Below, piece after piece: positions 62,682-64,000 of a stretch of 64,000 bases of DNA; the first letter of the stretch is position 1, and the number at the start of each line of letters is the position of its first letter. Made by a program: the position numbers and the translations under genes. The notes beneath the pieces are model-generated. The model was not told where the DNA came from, searched no databases, and saw only the letters and a list, made by a program, of their open reading frames with translations. Origin of the DNA: Amycolatopsis marina (lineage in GTDB: Bacteria > Actinomycetota > Actinomycetes > Mycobacteriales > Pseudonocardiaceae); assembly GCF_900111885.1 (NCBI RefSeq), contig NZ_FOKG01000005.1, forward strand, positions 1-64,000, in the 5' to 3' direction.

Positions 62682-64000
62682 CTACCCTCCGTGGGTCGCG
62701 AGGGCGCGGCGCAGCCGACCGAGCGACTTGTCCCGACCGAGCAACTCCATCGATTCGTACAACGGTGGAGACACCGTACGCCCGGTGACGGCTACCCGAA
62801 CAGGGGCGAAAGCCTTGCGCGGCTTCAGCCCGAGGCCGTCGACCAACGCGTCCTTGAGCGCCTGCTCGATGGCGCCGGTCTCCCAGGAAGGCAGTGCCTC
62901 CAACGACTCGAGCGCCGCGCGCAACACCGGCTCCGAGTCCGGCCCGAGAGCCTTCGTCGCGGACGCCTCCTCCGGGGCGAAGCTCTCCTCGTCGGCGAAG
63001 AGGAAGCGCAGCATGTCGCCGGCGTCCGAGAGCACCGTGACGCGCTCCTGCACCAGTGGCGCGATCTCGCGGAGGGCAGTGAGTTGCTCCTCGCTGGGCG
63101 TCTCGGGCAGCACGTCCGCCGCTGTGAGATAGGGCACCACACGCCGCGCGAAGTCCGCGTTGTCCAGTGCGCGAACGTGCGTGCCGTTGATCGCCTCGGC
63201 CTTCTTCACGTCGAACCGTGCTGGGTTGGCGCTCACCTTGGTGATCTCGAACGCGGCGACGAGTTCGTCGACACCGAACACGTCCCGGTCATCGGCGATC
63301 GACCAGCCGAGCAGCGCGAGGTAGTTGAGCAGTCCCTCAGGGATGAAGCCCCGGTCGCGGTAGTTGAAAAGATTCGAGGAAGGATCGCGTTTGGACAACT
63401 TCTTGTTGCCCTCGCCCATCACGTAGGGCAGATGACCGAACTCCGGCACGAACTCGGCAACGCCGATGCGCCGCAGTGCCTGATACAGCGCGATCTGACG
63501 CGGTGTGGAGGGCAGCAGATCCTCGCCCCGGAGTACATGGGTGATCCGCATCAACGCGTCGTCGACCGGGTTCGTCAGCGTGTAGAGCGGATCTCCGTTG
63601 CCCCGCACCAGAACCGGGTCGGGGATGGTGCCGGCGGGGAAGCTGATCTCGCCGCGCACCAGGTCGGTCCAGCCGAGGTCCGCCTCCGGCATCCGCAGCC
63701 GGAGCACCGGGGACCGACCCTCGGCCCGGAACTCCTCCCGCTGCTGCGCCGAGAGCTCCCGGTCGAAGTTGTCGTAGCCGAGCTTGGGATCCTGCCCCGC
63801 CGCCCTGCGCCGCGCCTCCACCTCCTCGTTCGTGGAGAACGCCTCGTACAGCTCGCCGGCCTCCAGCAGCCGCCGGACCACGTCGGCGTAGATGTCCCGG
63901 CGCTGACTCTGCCGGTATGGCCCGAAGTCGCCACCGACCTCGGGACCCTCGTCCCAGTCGAGCCCGAGCCAGCGCAACGCGTCGAGCAGCGCCTCGTAGG
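62682..64000 (-). CDS. gltX: Glutamyl-tRNA synthetase, 5' end beyond the window
   Basis: A class I synthetase fragment of about 440 residues, lacking its first ~50 residues (with the HIGH motif) past the window edge. Visible: [38 protein letters not shown], the KMSKS equivalent [11 protein letters not shown], and the helical anticodon-binding domain to THGG. The frame runs uninterrupted to base 64000. In organisms lacking GlnRS the enzyme also charges tRNA-Gln with Glu; both tRNA genes lie just downstream. Confidence 0.97.
   Translation of the reverse strand, partial: YEALLDALRWLGLDWDEGPEVGGDFGPYRQSQRRDIYADVVRRLLEAGELYEAFSTNEEVEARRRAAGQDPKLGYDNFDRELSAQQREEFRAEGRSPVLRLRMPEADLGWTDLVRGEISFPAGTIPDPVLVRGNGDPLYTLTNPVDDALMRITHVLRGEDLLPSTPRQIALYQALRRIGVAEFVPEFGHLPYVMGEGNKKLSKRDPSSNLFNYRDRGFIPEGLLNYLALLGWSIADDRDVFGVDELVAAFEITKVSANPARFDVKKAEAINGTHVRALDNADFARRVVPYLTAADVLPETPSEEQLTALREIAPLVQERVTVLSDAGDMLRFLFADEESFAPEEASATKALGPDSEPVLRAALESLEALPSWETGAIEQALKDALVDGLGLKPRKAFAPVRVAVTGRTVSPPLYESMELLGRDKSLGRLRRALATHGG

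Overview
The window is high-GC actinobacterial chromosome, most likely from a Pseudonocardiaceae genus (Amycolatopsis, Saccharomonospora or Prauserella type). The evidence is GTG/TTG starts, proline/alanine/arginine-rich proteins, a HupB with a histone-H1-like tail, F420 biosynthesis (CofC), SepIVA, Zn-ribbon forms of L28 and L32, and GluRS beside both tRNA-Glu and tRNA-Gln. No phage, insertion sequence, CRISPR array or rRNA operon was seen. The genus assignment is inference.

The backbone follows, in order, the Mycobacterium tuberculosis segment Rv2922c-Rv2992c as I remember it: smc, acyP, mutM, rnc, rpmF, the DUF177 gene, sepIVA, coaD, rsmD, pyc, recG, the DAK/FakA-like gene, rpmB, ung, thiL, DUF3515, ddl, gpsA, plsC, cofC, ppk, mutT1, hupB, leuD, leuC, the IclR regulator, tRNA-Glu, tRNA-Gln and gltX. 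These genes serve chromosome condensation, DNA repair, ribosome and rRNA maturation, CoA, thiamine, leucine and peptidoglycan precursor synthesis, F420, polyphosphate and tRNA charging.

Accessory blocks sit between the backbone genes. (a) 0-2.6 kb: a truncated Na+/solute symporter, a PhyH-like dioxygenase and a VOC protein. (b) 6.9-17 kb: a Pro/Thr-repeat membrane protein, kdpDE with a 27-aa membrane peptide but no kdpFABC, asparagine synthetase, a ROK regulator, a YflT-type stress protein and a PadR/HAAS-domain pair. (c) 20.5 kb: a secreted protein of two tandem T1/Sa-type RNase domains, the second lacking its catalytic Glu. (d) 22.6-28.8 kb: a HelD-type helicase, an orphan substrate-binding lipoprotein, an LLM oxidoreductase and a six-TM/HAMP adenylate cyclase. 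(e) 32-34.4 kb: a subtilase with an altered oxyanion residue, and a Tat-signal ORF joined by an ATGA overlap to a PGRP amidase. (f) 39.6-40.7 kb: a gamma-carbonic-anhydrase-like protein and a GNAT. (g) 43.9-47.8 kb: MocR/PdxR with a divergent flavin-binding protein, cysteine dioxygenase and an LLM enzyme. (h) 58-61.4 kb: a TPR-LuxR regulator, a methyltransferase and a membrane protein.

Two dispersed repeat families run through the intergenic space. One is a hairpin palindrome (core CACTTTCCCGGGAAAGTG) in clusters of two or three, always within about 20 bp downstream of a + strand stop codon (four loci, nine copies). The other is a ~65-bp element in four copies (16.5, 46.15, 46.23 and 49.7 kb), one of which supplies the last codons of the cysteine dioxygenase gene. 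Apart from these, the strongest leads are an 11-bp-phased TTGACG array upstream of the kdp peptide/asnB, a CTATTCAC box cluster upstream of the orphan binding protein, the tandem RNase and the split Tat/amidase pair. I found no complete new multi-gene defence or biosynthetic system.
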